DNA of 63,716 bases from Hymenobacter rubripertinctus. GTDB taxonomy: Bacteria > Bacteroidota > Bacteroidia > Cytophagales > Hymenobacteraceae. Shown in pieces: positions 36,392 through 44,288 of the stretch. Location: contig NZ_QYCN01000019.1 of assembly GCF_003583925.1 (NCBI RefSeq), forward strand, positions 16,609 through 80,324, read 5' to 3'. The position numbers were made by a program, and so were the translations under genes. Below the pieces are notes generated by a model that was given only the letters and a program-made list of their open reading frames with translations, made no database searches and was not told the origin of the DNA. How positions within the stretch are numbered: position 1 is the stretch's first letter; each line of letters opens with the position of its first letter.

Positions 36392-36766
36392 TTAGCTCAG
36401 CTGATCGAGGCGGGGGCGCTCTTCAGCCGGGGCAGCGGGTGCCACAGGCGGAATACTCCCCCCATCCATGGGCGGGGCCAGGGTAGGGGCCGGCACCTCC
36501 GCTACGGGCGGGGCCGGAGCCGCTTCGGGCTGGTAAGGGGGCTGGTTGAACTGCTGCTGGTAGGGCTGCTGCTGGGGTTGGCCGTAATTCTCCACTTCGC
36601 TGCGGATTTCGCGGGAAGCATCCTTGAATTCGCGGATGCCCTTGCCCAGTCCCCGGGCCAGCTCGGGAATTTTGTTGGCCCCGAAGAAAATGAGGATAAC
36701 CACCATGATGAGCATCAGCTCACCGCCACCGAGGTCACCTAAGAAAAGAAAAAGAGGCGTGTGCAT
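36392..36766 (-). CDS. TatA/TatE family translocase subunit with Pro/Gln-rich tail
   Basis: A 124-aa protein. One N-terminal membrane helix (LMLIMVVILIFFGANKIPEL) is followed by the amphipathic helix (ARGLGKGIREFKDASREI), the TatA signature including the FG hinge. The remaining 65 residues are rich in Pro, Gln and Ala and are unlike the short tail of the neighbouring TatA. TatA subunits form the pore-like assembly of the twin-arginine pathway, which exports folded proteins. It lies 12 bp downstream of a second tatA in the same direction. TatC is not in the window. It could be a TatA or a TatB-like subunit. Confidence 0.87.
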   Translation of the reverse strand: MHTPLFLFLGDLGGGELMLIMVVILIFFGANKIPELARGLGKGIREFKDASREIRSEVENYGQPQQQPYQQQFNQPPYQPEAAPAPPVAEVPAPTLAPPMDGGSIPPVAPAAPAEERPRLDQLS

Positions 36767-36778
36767 GAGTGCGGGGGA

Positions 36779-37003
36779 TTATTGACGAGGAGCCGTAGGG
36801 TCGTTCGGGTTCACCGGACGGTCGCGGAATTCGGGCTTTTCCTCCTTGGAGGCGTCCTTGAATTCGCGGATGCCCTGGCCCATGCCCCGGAACAGCTCCG
36901 GAATGCGCTTGGCCCCGAACAACAGGATCAGGACAACGGCAATAAGCAGGATTTCGGTACCGCCAAAATTACCGATTCCAAGCAAAAGGGTGGCAAAGTT
37001 CAT
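36779..37003 (-). CDS. tatA: twin-arginine translocase subunit TatA
   Basis: A 74-aa protein of standard TatA size: membrane helix TEILLIAVVLILLFGAKRIPEL, hinge FGAKRIP, amphipathic helix FRGMGQGIREFKDASKEE and a short charged tail. First gene of the two-gene tat unit. An imperfect -7 element (CAGCTTTG, minus) lies about 30 bp upstream. Confidence 0.92.
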   Translation of the reverse strand: MNFATLLLGIGNFGGTEILLIAVVLILLFGAKRIPELFRGMGQGIREFKDASKEEKPEFRDRPVNPNDPTAPRQ

Positions 37004-37323
37004 AGCAACAGGCCGTGCGGCCAGGTTTAGGGTGTCAAAGCTGAGTATACGCAGCCTTGTACGCTGGGGGATTGGTAAAGGTACCGCATAATTTGAAAAA
37101 CAGTTCCGCCGGCGGCCCCATTTCTGCGGGCCGGGCCGGGGCAGCGGGCGGGTTTATTTTCTCTTCATCCACCCCAATCGGGTCCAACCAGAAAAGAAAT
37201 TCATTAATCAGGCAAATCCGCTTATTCAACGGTTTAACGGGGCAAGTGCGGGATTTTGTGGGCTTATTTGAAGAAAAGACGCATTGCCGCTCGCATTCTT
37301 TTTCACGTCCGACACCTCTTTTA

Positions 37324-38277
37324 ATGCCTACCAAACAGCTTCCCTCTTCCCGCAAGCGCAAATCGGCCTCGCGCGCCGATGAGGCCCGGCGGCTGGAGGC
37401 GCTACGCACCTATCAGATAATGGATACGCCGCCCGAGTCGTCGTTTGATGATCTGGTGAAGCTGGCCGCCTTTATCTGCGATACCCCCATTTCCCTGGTA
37501 TCGTTACTCGATGAGGAGCGACAGTGGTTTAAGGCCCGCACCGGCCTGCCGTGGCTCCACAGCACCCCGCGCGAAATGGCCTTCTGCCAGTACACTATCG
37601 AGTCGGATACCTTGTTCGAGGTGGAAGATGCCCGCCGGAATCCGCTGTTCGAAAACAACGACCTGGTGACCGGCGAACCGCACATCCGGTTCTACGCGGG
37701 CTACCCACTCATCACGCCCGAAGGCCTGGCGCTGGGCACCATCTGTGCCATCGACACGGTGCCGCGTCAGCTCACCGAAGCCCAGCGCGAAGCACTCTGC
37801 ATTCTGGCCCGGGAAGTAGTGGCCCACCTAGAACTGCGCCGGGCCCGCATTTTACTCGAAGAAGAACGCAGCAAGCTGGAAGGGCTCCTCCGCATGGCCA
37901 ACGATACCGCCGAGTCGCTCTACCTGAACGGGGGGCAAAACGAAATTTTCATCAAACAGGACCACAAGCTGATCCGGGTGAAAACCACTGATATCCGCTA
38001 CGTAGAAGCCCTGGGCGACTACGTGAACATCTACTCGGGCCGGGAGCGGTATACCGTGTACAGCACCATGAAGGAGTTGGAGGTCAAACTGCCCACCCGC
38101 GAGTTCGCCCGCGTCCACCGCAAGTACATCGTGCGCCTGGACCGGATAATTGCCATTGAGAGCGACGCGGTAATTGTGGAAGCCGGCCGCAGCGTGGAAG
38201 GCGCGGCGAGCCTGCTGCCCGTGCCCATCGGCAGCTCCTTCAAAGCAGCCCTGCTGAGCCGGCTGAATCTTATCTAG
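37324..38277 (+). CDS. GAF domain - LytTR transcriptional regulator
   Basis: A 317-aa protein. After a basic N-terminus, ARRLEALRTYQIMDTPPESSFDDLVKLAAFIC opens a GAF sensor domain at about residues 18-165 (SLLDEERQWFKARTGL, CQYTIESDTLFEVEDARRNPLF, RFYAGYPLITPEGLALGTICAID). A short coiled linker follows, then a LytTR DNA-binding domain at about 215-315 (VKTTDIRYVEALGDYVNIYSGRERYTVYSTMKELE, FARVHRKYIVRLDRI). There is no receiver domain and no adjacent kinase, so the signal probably acts directly on the GAF part. Ligand and targets are unknown. ATG at 37324 is preferred over the frame to 37057, which crosses the tat promoter. Confidence 0.88.
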   Translation: MPTKQLPSSRKRKSASRADEARRLEALRTYQIMDTPPESSFDDLVKLAAFICDTPISLVSLLDEERQWFKARTGLPWLHSTPREMAFCQYTIESDTLFEVEDARRNPLFENNDLVTGEPHIRFYAGYPLITPEGLALGTICAIDTVPRQLTEAQREALCILAREVVAHLELRRARILLEEERSKLEGLLRMANDTAESLYLNGGQNEIFIKQDHKLIRVKTTDIRYVEALGDYVNIYSGRERYTVYSTMKELEVKLPTREFARVHRKYIVRLDRIIAIESDAVIVEAGRSVEGAASLLPVPIGSSFKAALLSRLNLI

Positions 38278-38587
38278 CCCCGCGCCGCACCTCAATTTCT
38301 CGGCTTCACCGAGCGAACAGCATCATTCAGCGAATTTGACGTACCAGCCGCCATCCCCCCCCGTATCTTTCGACTGGTTATCGGGGATTATCCCTGTTGG
38401 TTGCCGCGGGTTTTGGCCCCCGGCGGCGGCAGGGGAGGGATTCTGATAGCTAAGTTTGTTTTCATAGCTCGGAAAGACACCGTACTCTGTACGGTGTTTT
38501 TTTTGGCCTTTTGGTGGGTGGTGGTTTAGGGTTTTTAGCTTTCCGATAACCCGCCCAAAACCGTAATCCACCCACCATCAACCAGTA
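38278..38587. other. intergenic region with the regulator's terminator
   Basis: 310 bp between convergent genes. Apart from the terminator at 38477 no gene, RNA or repeat is recognised. Confidence 0.5.
38477..38504 (+). terminator. intrinsic terminator after the GAF-LytTR gene
   Basis: ACACCGTA pairs with TACGGTGT around CTCTG and is followed by eight T. Confidence 0.88.
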
Positions 38588-39940
38588 CTACTTGCGGCCC
38601 AGCCAGTTTTCGGGGTTGAGATTAGCACTGTTGTGCCAGACCTGGAACTGCACTTCGGAGGTGCCCTCGGCGTTGGTAGCCACGGTGCCCAGGGGCTGGC
38701 GGGCCGATACCGTCTGGCCCTCGCTCACGCTCACGCTGCGCAGCTTGGCATACACCGTGAAGTAGTCGCCGTGCTGAACCATGATGATGGTGCCCATGCC
38801 GGGTACGCTGGCCACCGTGAGCACCGTGCCGCTGAACACGGCCCGCACTGGCTCGCCGGCATTGGTCTGAATATCGACACCCCGGTTTTCCACCACCACG
38901 TTTTTGAGCACCGGGTGGTTGTGGCGTCCGAAGCGCTGACTGATAAAGCCCTTGCCCACCGGCCAGGGCAGGCTGCCCCGGTTTTCATGGAAGGAGGCCG
39001 CCAGCTTGGCCGTTTCGGGCGTCAGCGTCACGCGGTCGACGCGCTCGGCGCTTTCGGCGGCGGCGGCTTCGGCAGCGGCAGTAGCGGGCGTACGGGAGGT
39101 TGTGCCCGGGCTGCGACCAGCGGCGGCGGCGGCGGCCCGGGCCCTGGCGGCGGCGGCTTTGCGGGCGGCCTCGCGGGCGGCGCGGGCAATTTCCTCGCGT
39201 ACGCGCTGGGCAATCAGGTTGTCGAGCCGGCCCACGGCCTGCTGCCGGGCGGCCAGCTCCTTGCGCAACCCTTGCTCCTGCTGCGTGAGCTTGGTAATGA
39301 CCTGATCCTGCTGGGTTTTGAGCGTGGTGAGCGTGCGCTTCTCCGACAGCTGGGTGTTCAGTAAGGAGCCCTTCTCTTCTTTTTTCGCCTTCAGGCCCAG
39401 CAACTGGGTGCTCAGGCGTTGCTGGGTGCTCACGATCTGGGCGGCCTGGGCCTGGCGCACCTCCGTATACTGACGGATGTAGCGCAGGCGGAGCATGAAC
39501 TGGTTGAACGACTCGGCGGCGAACAGGAACATGAGCCGGTTGTAGCCGTTGGCCGTTTTGGAGCCCGCGTAAATCAGGCGGGCGTATTCGGCCTTGAGCT
39601 GCTCCAGGCTCTGGCGCGTGCGCTGCACCTGGCTTTCGGTCTGCTGCACGTCGGTTTCGATGTAGTGCAGCTCCGAGCTGATGTTTTTGATAACCCCCTG
39701 CTGAACGGTGAGCTTCTCCTGAATAGCGTTTAGCTGACCCACCGAAGCCTGCTTCTTTTCCTGCGTCTGGGCCAGAATACGACTGGTTTCTTGGATGCGC
39801 TGGAGCGTGGTGCGCCGCTCACGCTCCAGCTGGGCCTTCGATTTGCTCCGGGTACGCTGCGCCCAGGCGGGCGCAGTGGCACCCGCCAGCCCGGCCAGCA
39901 ACAGCACCGTCAGCAGCCAAGAGTTACTTTTTACGCGCAT
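38588..39940 (-). CDS. EnvC-like murein hydrolase activator (coiled coil plus degenerate LytM/M23 domain)
   Basis: A 450-aa protein. Signal peptide ...GATAPAWA before Gln. Residues about 30-250 are charged, heptad-rich coiled coil (LERERRTTLQRIQETSRILAQTQEKK); an Ala-rich linker follows; the LytM/M23 domain is about 330-450 (NRGVDIQTNAGEPVRAVF, QHGDYFTVYAKL, EVQFQVWHN). In active M23 enzymes the first motif has His, the second ends YxHL and the third is HxH; here these read Asn, Lys and Gln-x-Gln, so zinc binding is doubtful and an activator role as in EnvC fits. The ATG overlaps the end of the DUF4292 gene by 17 bp, showing tight coupling. Confidence 0.88.
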   Translation of the reverse strand: MRVKSNSWLLTVLLLAGLAGATAPAWAQRTRSKSKAQLERERRTTLQRIQETSRILAQTQEKKQASVGQLNAIQEKLTVQQGVIKNISSELHYIETDVQQTESQVQRTRQSLEQLKAEYARLIYAGSKTANGYNRLMFLFAAESFNQFMLRLRYIRQYTEVRQAQAAQIVSTQQRLSTQLLGLKAKKEEKGSLLNTQLSEKRTLTTLKTQQDQVITKLTQQEQGLRKELAARQQAVGRLDNLIAQRVREEIARAAREAARKAAAARARAAAAAAGRSPGTTSRTPATAAAEAAAAESAERVDRVTLTPETAKLAASFHENRGSLPWPVGKGFISQRFGRHNHPVLKNVVVENRGVDIQTNAGEPVRAVFSGTVLTVASVPGMGTIIMVQHGDYFTVYAKLRSVSVSEGQTVSARQPLGTVATNAEGTSEVQFQVWHNSANLNPENWLGRK

Positions 39941-40685
39941 AGCCTTTCGGAACCGAGAACGGGAACTGTAGCCGCTCCTTGTCCACATCCACGGCGCGAT
40001 AGGTCAGCGTGAGCATCGTGGGAGCCGATTTGCCCTGCTTGATCTGCACGGCAGTCGTGAAGGCAAACGGTTGCGGGTTGTTTTCCAGGGGCTGAAAATC
40101 GGAGTATTCCACCAGCAGCTGGTTTTCGGTGGCCGGTGACTGCACCTGCAGCTGCTGGGGCCGACCCTGGGCCAGATCCACCAGCTGCATGATGAGCAGA
40201 CCGGCCTGCTCGTAGCGAATGCGCTGCACGGGGCCTTCGGTCGTGATGACGGGCTGGGTGGCTGGGCTGATGGGGGCCAGGTAGTTGCCCAGCAGCAGGG
40301 CCTGCAACATGTCAAAGGTAATAGGCACGTTCAGTCGCTGGCTCAGGTAGGCAAAGTCGCCGGCGTAGTATTCGCGGTGGAGCTTGTCGAGCACCTGCAC
40401 CGAGTCGCGGGTGATGTAGATGCGGCCGCCCTCAATGCCGATCAGCGAAGCCGAAATCCAGATGACGCTGTCTTTGCGGATGCGCAGGTTGATGTTGCCG
40501 GCCTGGTCGCCGAACTGGGCCTTGCCCTTGGCCGTCATAAACCGGAAGTCTACGTTGGCGGCCCGCACGGCCTCCGGCATGGAGGCCGAGGAGCTGGTTT
40601 TGGTGCGGGCCGGGAGCAGTTTGCGGTTGCAGCTGCCCAACAGCACCAGGGCGCTCAGCAGCACCAGCACGAGGCGGTTACTCAT
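39924..40685 (-). CDS. DUF4292 lipoprotein
   Basis: A 253-aa lipoprotein with lipobox LVLLGSC (Cys19). The body has VDFRFMTAKGKAQFGD, NINLRIRKDSVIWISASLIGIEGGRIYITRDSVQVLDKLHREYYAGDFAYL, the pattern of the DUF4292 / LolA-like fold family found next to the TPR and M23 genes in Bacteroidota. LolA-like folds bind lipids or lipoproteins; a role in envelope assembly is inferred only. Overlaps the upstream TPR gene by 8 bp and the downstream EnvC-like gene by 17 bp. Start ATG at 40685 creates the lipobox. Confidence 0.85.
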   Translation of the reverse strand: MSNRLVLVLLSALVLLGSCNRKLLPARTKTSSSASMPEAVRAANVDFRFMTAKGKAQFGDQAGNINLRIRKDSVIWISASLIGIEGGRIYITRDSVQVLDKLHREYYAGDFAYLSQRLNVPITFDMLQALLLGNYLAPISPATQPVITTEGPVQRIRYEQAGLLIMQLVDLAQGRPQQLQVQSPATENQLLVEYSDFQPLENNPQPFAFTTAVQIKQGKSAPTMLTLTYRAVDVDKERLQFPFSVPKGYARKK

Positions 40686-42489
40686 ATAGCTTCTTGTCTT
40701 TGATCTTGCGGTTGATGAGCGACGACGCGCCGCCCAGCTTGCGGGCCCGCTGCCATTCGGCAAGGGCCTTGTCTACTTCGCCCAGCTGAAAGAGTGCGTC
40801 GCCGTAGTGCTCTACCACGGTGGCATCGGACGTGTTGCGCAACGCTTTTTCGAGCTGGAGCCGGGCCCCGTCGTAATCCTTGAGACGGTACAGCACCCAG
40901 GCGTAAGTATCGAGGTAGGTGGGGTTGTCGGGGTGGTTTTTCACCAGCTTGCCCGCCATTTCCTTGGCCCGGTCCAGCTTCTCGCCTCGCAACGACAGGA
41001 AGTAGCTGTAGTTGTTGAGGGCCTGGGCATTGTTGGCATCGAACACCAGTGCCGCCTCGTAGGCCGCGTCCGATTTGGGGTAGTCCTTCAGCTCATGGTA
41101 AGTGTCGCCGAGCTGGGTATCGAACTGGGCCAGCAGCTCGGGGTTGTCGGTGGCCAGCTTGCGGCCGTACTCCAACGATTTTACGGCCTTGGCCGGCTGC
41201 TTCTGCAACTGGTAGCCCACGCCATTGTAAAACCAGAGCGGGGCCTGGTTCGGGAATAGCTCCAGGGCCTGCCCGGTGTGGGTGAGCAGGGAATCCACCT
41301 GGCTCAGCTCGGCATCAATGAGCACCACCTGCTGCCAGATCTGGTAGCGGGAGTTGTCGAGCCGGATGGCCTTCAGGTAATTAGCGCGGGCGGCCGTGCG
41401 GTTGCCGGTAACGGTTTCGATGTCGCCGGCAATGGAAAAGGCCTTGGCCTCGCGCGGGTGCACCCGGGTGGTAATGGCGGCCAGCTCGCGGGCCGTTTCG
41501 TTGAGGGCCGGGTTGGGCAGCTGCTTCACGTAATCGATCAGGATGCGCACCTTGTCGTCGATGTCCAGGCCGGGGCTGGCAAAGGCGAGCTTGATTTGCT
41601 TCTCCGACTCCGGCTGATTGTTCTGAAGACGGTAAACGTCGGCCAGAATCATGCGGGCCCGGGGGTTGTCGGGGTCCTGCCGGAGGGCCTGCTCGGCCAC
41701 CCGGATAGCCTCCGCAAACCGGCGGTTGGTGGCGTAGAGCTGGGCCTGGGCCAACACGTAGCGCACCTCATCGGGGTTGGTCTTCATCAGCGACTCGCCC
41801 TCCTGCAAGGCCTTGTCGGGCTTGTTCTGGCGCAGGTAAATCTGCTGCTTCTTAAACGAAATTTCGTCTAGGGGGCCAAACTTCTGCTCCGCCTGCTCAA
41901 AGGTGGTCAGGGCCTCCTCGAACTTGCCCTGGGCCATGTATAAATCGGCCAGGTTGAACAGGTAATAGCCGGAGTTGGGTACCGTCCTGACCAGCGTAGT
42001 GTAAATCTGGGCCGCCTCGTCGTACTGCTTCTGGGAGGCATAAATCTGGGCCAGCAGCAGGTAGTAGTAGGGGTTCTGGGCGTCCAGCTTTACGGCCACG
42101 CGGGCAAAGTTGGTGGCATCCTGGAGGTTGCCGCTCAGCAGGTTGGTTTCGGCAATCTTGTAGTTGATGGCCGCATTGGTGGGGTTGATGGCGTACGCTT
42201 TCAGTAGCCGCTCCAGGGCCTTGTTGTAGTCTTCGAGGAGCAGAAACCGGATGCCGTCCACGAAATAAGACTCGCTTAACTCCCGGTCTTTGGGCGACAG
42301 GTTCACGCGCTGGCGCGTCACTTCTTCCAGAGCCGCGCGGTGGGCCAGCTCTTTGCGCTCCTTGCGCGTGAGGCGGTGGGGCTTGGCTTTGGAGGGCTTG
42401 CCAGCAGGAGCCGGAACTTGCTGCGCATAGCCCGGTCCGGCCAGCAACAGGCTCAGCAGTAAGATGAAAAACGTACTGAATCGACTCAT
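40678..42489 (-). CDS. exported tetratricopeptide repeat protein
   Basis: A 603-aa protein. Signal peptide MSRFSTFFILLLSLLLAGPGYA before QQ. From about residue 65 to 590 it is built of TPR units, for example ALERLLKAYAINPTNAAINYKIAE, AAQIYTTLVRTVPNSGYYLFNLADLY, EAALVFDANNAQALNNYSYFLSLRG and ALRNTSDATVVEHYGDALFQLGE. TPR scaffolds hold protein complexes together; its partners are likely the two genes that overlap it (DUF4292 and EnvC-like), which together suggest a periplasmic or outer-membrane envelope complex. First gene of this three-gene unit. Confidence 0.87.
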   Translation of the reverse strand: MSRFSTFFILLLSLLLAGPGYAQQVPAPAGKPSKAKPHRLTRKERKELAHRAALEEVTRQRVNLSPKDRELSESYFVDGIRFLLLEDYNKALERLLKAYAINPTNAAINYKIAETNLLSGNLQDATNFARVAVKLDAQNPYYYLLLAQIYASQKQYDEAAQIYTTLVRTVPNSGYYLFNLADLYMAQGKFEEALTTFEQAEQKFGPLDEISFKKQQIYLRQNKPDKALQEGESLMKTNPDEVRYVLAQAQLYATNRRFAEAIRVAEQALRQDPDNPRARMILADVYRLQNNQPESEKQIKLAFASPGLDIDDKVRILIDYVKQLPNPALNETARELAAITTRVHPREAKAFSIAGDIETVTGNRTAARANYLKAIRLDNSRYQIWQQVVLIDAELSQVDSLLTHTGQALELFPNQAPLWFYNGVGYQLQKQPAKAVKSLEYGRKLATDNPELLAQFDTQLGDTYHELKDYPKSDAAYEAALVFDANNAQALNNYSYFLSLRGEKLDRAKEMAGKLVKNHPDNPTYLDTYAWVLYRLKDYDGARLQLEKALRNTSDATVVEHYGDALFQLGEVDKALAEWQRARKLGGASSLINRKIKDKKLYE

Positions 42490-42494
42490 GAACG

Positions 42495-42584
42495 CAGTAG
42501 CGCGGCCCGCAGGGGGCCGCCGATTGGAAACAAGTAAAACCTAACCCAACACGCCGTGCCCCTGCGATGGGGGCCGCGCTACTG
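42495..42584. repeat. inverted repeat between nucleotidyltransferase stop and TPR start
   Basis: CAGTAGCGCGGCCC at 42495-42508 is the exact complement of 42571-42584; an inner GCAGGGG/CCCCTGC pair adds to it. The arms lie 6 bp from the start codon and 24 bp from the stop codon. No 7-bp period. Confidence 0.75.
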
Positions 42585-42607
42585 AAACGTCAGGAGACGC
42601 AAAAGCA

Positions 42608-43621
42608 TCACAGGCGCAACGTATTAAAGTCGCCCACGCTCAAATCGTGCGGGCGGCCGGCTACGGTGGCGTGGCTGCCGATCATGGAGCCCGCCACGTT
42701 GGCGTGCTCCAGAGTGGCCGACTGCTGCACAATGGCATTGGCAACAACTGAGCGGCTCACTTTGGTATCCGCACCCAACGATACATGCGGCCCCACAACT
42801 GAGTCGGTGATAACCACACCTTCGCCAATATACACCGGCGGAATGATTACGGAGTTGGTGATGGTAGCCGATTGGGCCACCAGGTCCTCGCCGCGCTCCT
42901 GCAAAAACTCCAGATAGCGCTGGTTGGTGTACACGGTGGCGTCCTTGTTGCCACAGTCGAGCCACTCCGTTACGCGACCGGGCACGAACTGGGTACCCTT
43001 GTTGCGCATGTTTTCCAGGGCATTGGTGAGCTGGTACTCGCCCTTGTCGGTGATGTTGTTATCGAGCAGGTATTGCAGCTCCTGGCGCAGGTATTCACCA
43101 TCCTTAAAGTAATAGATGCCGATGATGGCCAGGTCGGAAACGAACGTCTGGGGCTTTTCCACGAAGTCGGTAATCTGGCCCTGGTCGTTGAGCTTCACAA
43201 CGCCGAAGGGCTTGGGGTCGTCCACGCGCTGCACCCAGATGGTGCCGTCTACCGACGAATCGAGGATGAAATCGGCTTTGAAGAGCGTGTCGGCGAAAGC
43301 CACCACCACGTGCCCATTCAGCGCCGACTGCGCGCACAGGATGGCGTGGGCGGTGCCCAGGGCCTCATCCTGATAATGAATCGTGCCTTTGCCGCCCACC
43401 GATTCGGCAATCTTAACCAAGTCCTTCTCTACCGCGCTGCCGAAGCCGCGCCCGATGATGAAGGCTACTTCCTCAACCGGCTCGCCACACACTTTAGCAA
43501 TATCCTCCACCAGCCGGTGCACAATGGGCTTACCGGCAATCGGGATCAGGGGCTTGGGAACAGTAAGTGTGTGGGGGCGCATGCGCTTGCCCATGCCAGC
43601 CATCGGAACGATAATTTTCAT
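42608..43621 (-). CDS. sugar-1-phosphate nucleotidyltransferase
   Basis: A 337-aa enzyme that joins a nucleoside triphosphate and a sugar-1-phosphate to give an NDP-sugar. The N-terminal Rossmann-like domain has GMGKRMRPHTLTVPKPLIP (residues 9-27), the nucleotide-binding signature, then YQDEALGTAHAIL, PFGVVKLNDQGQITDFVEKP and EWLDCGNKDA. From about residue 255 a left-handed beta-helix of hexapeptide repeats follows (SATITNSVIIPPVYIGEGVVITDSVVG). This resembles RmlA/GlmU-type proteins; the exact sugar cannot be read from the sequence. Confidence 0.88.
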   Translation of the reverse strand: MKIIVPMAGMGKRMRPHTLTVPKPLIPIAGKPIVHRLVEDIAKVCGEPVEEVAFIIGRGFGSAVEKDLVKIAESVGGKGTIHYQDEALGTAHAILCAQSALNGHVVVAFADTLFKADFILDSSVDGTIWVQRVDDPKPFGVVKLNDQGQITDFVEKPQTFVSDLAIIGIYYFKDGEYLRQELQYLLDNNITDKGEYQLTNALENMRNKGTQFVPGRVTEWLDCGNKDATVYTNQRYLEFLQERGEDLVAQSATITNSVIIPPVYIGEGVVITDSVVGPHVSLGADTKVSRSVVANAIVQQSATLEHANVAGSMIGSHATVAGRPHDLSVGDFNTLRL

Positions 43622-43629
43622 GCTGAAAA

Positions 43630-43770
43630 TTAATTAAAAGTTAAAAGTGAAAAATTAAAAATCGCAAATGAAAAAAGGAGAAAATGACGTTACGCGGACT
43701 TCTGCATCCATGAATGAAACAGCTATTTCAAATGTCAATTTTTAATTTTTCACTTTTAATTTTTAATTAA
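43630..43770. repeat. heptamer inverted arrays filling the dut - nucleotidyltransferase gap
   Basis: 43630-43662 matches the complement of 43738-43770 at all but one position. In 7-bp register the left arm reads AAAGTTA, AAAGTGA, AAAATTA, AAAATCG, CAAATGA and the right arm TTAATTT, TTCACTT, TTAATTT, TTAATTA. The arms reach to within about 10 bp of the start and stop codons. Confidence 0.9.
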
Positions 43771-43775
43771 AAAAA

Positions 43776-44210
43776 TTAAGCGGAGCCCGTGCTGCCGTAG
43801 CCGCCGGTGCCGCGCTGGGTTTCGGAAAGGGCCTCGGCCGGTTGCCAGGCAATAACTTCGTGGCGGGCTACCACGAGCTGCGCAATCCGCTCCCCATCCT
43901 GTACTACGAACGCCTGGTCCGACAGATTCACGAGCAGCACTTGCAGCTCCCCCCGGTAGTCGGCGTCGATGGTGCCGGGGCTGTTGACGAGGCCGATACC
44001 GTGCTTGTAGGCCAGCCCGCTCCGGGGCCGCACCTGCATTTCGTAGCCCACCGGAATTTCCAGGAACAGGCCCGTCGGGATGAGGGCGCGCTGCAAAGGC
44101 CCTAACGTAACCGGCGCGTCGAGGTTGGCCCGCACGTCGAGGCCGGCCGCGTGGGCCGTCTGGTATTCGGGCAGCGCGTGCCGGGAGCGGTTGATAACGG
44201 GAATCTGCAT
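43776..44210 (-). CDS. dut: dUTP diphosphatase
   Basis: A 144-aa trimeric enzyme that hydrolyses dUTP to dUMP and pyrophosphate, keeping uracil out of DNA and feeding thymidylate synthesis. All five motifs are present: AAGLDVRA (1), [11 protein letters not shown] (2), [16 protein letters not shown] (3), RIAQLVV (4) and the C-terminal arm [10 protein letters not shown] (5). Start MQIPVINRS lies just after a complete promoter. It follows the flippase gene with a heptamer array between. Confidence 0.96.
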   Translation of the reverse strand: MQIPVINRSRHALPEYQTAHAAGLDVRANLDAPVTLGPLQRALIPTGLFLEIPVGYEMQVRPRSGLAYKHGIGLVNSPGTIDADYRGELQVLLVNLSDQAFVVQDGERIAQLVVARHEVIAWQPAEALSETQRGTGGYGSTGSA

Positions 44211-44214
44211 GGGG

Positions 44215-44245
44215 CAAAGGTACGTTTTGGGCTATAAGCCACAAG
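44215..44245 (-). promoter_or_regulatory. complete promoter for dut, -33 box inside a heptamer array
   Basis: Minus strand: CTTG at 44245-44242, 19-bp spacer, TACCTTTG at 44222-44215, the same form as the tRNA-Gly promoter. The -33 TTG is one of several TTG triplets repeated every 7 bp by the array at 44231-44258. Confidence 0.72.
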
Positions 44246-44258
44246 CTTCAAGCCGCAA
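44231..44258. repeat. degenerate GCNNCAA heptamer array upstream of dut
   Basis: In 7-bp register: GCTATAA, GCCACAA, GCTTCAA, GCCGCAA. Located between the flippase stop and the dut start. Confidence 0.65.
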
Positions 44259-44288
44259 GCACGTTTTACAGCTCGCCGCTCAAAACCC

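Noticed and set aside
43630..43770. A/T-rich inverted repeat as a replication origin
   Set aside because: No dnaA or DnaA-box cluster, and similar elements occur at several other gene gaps.
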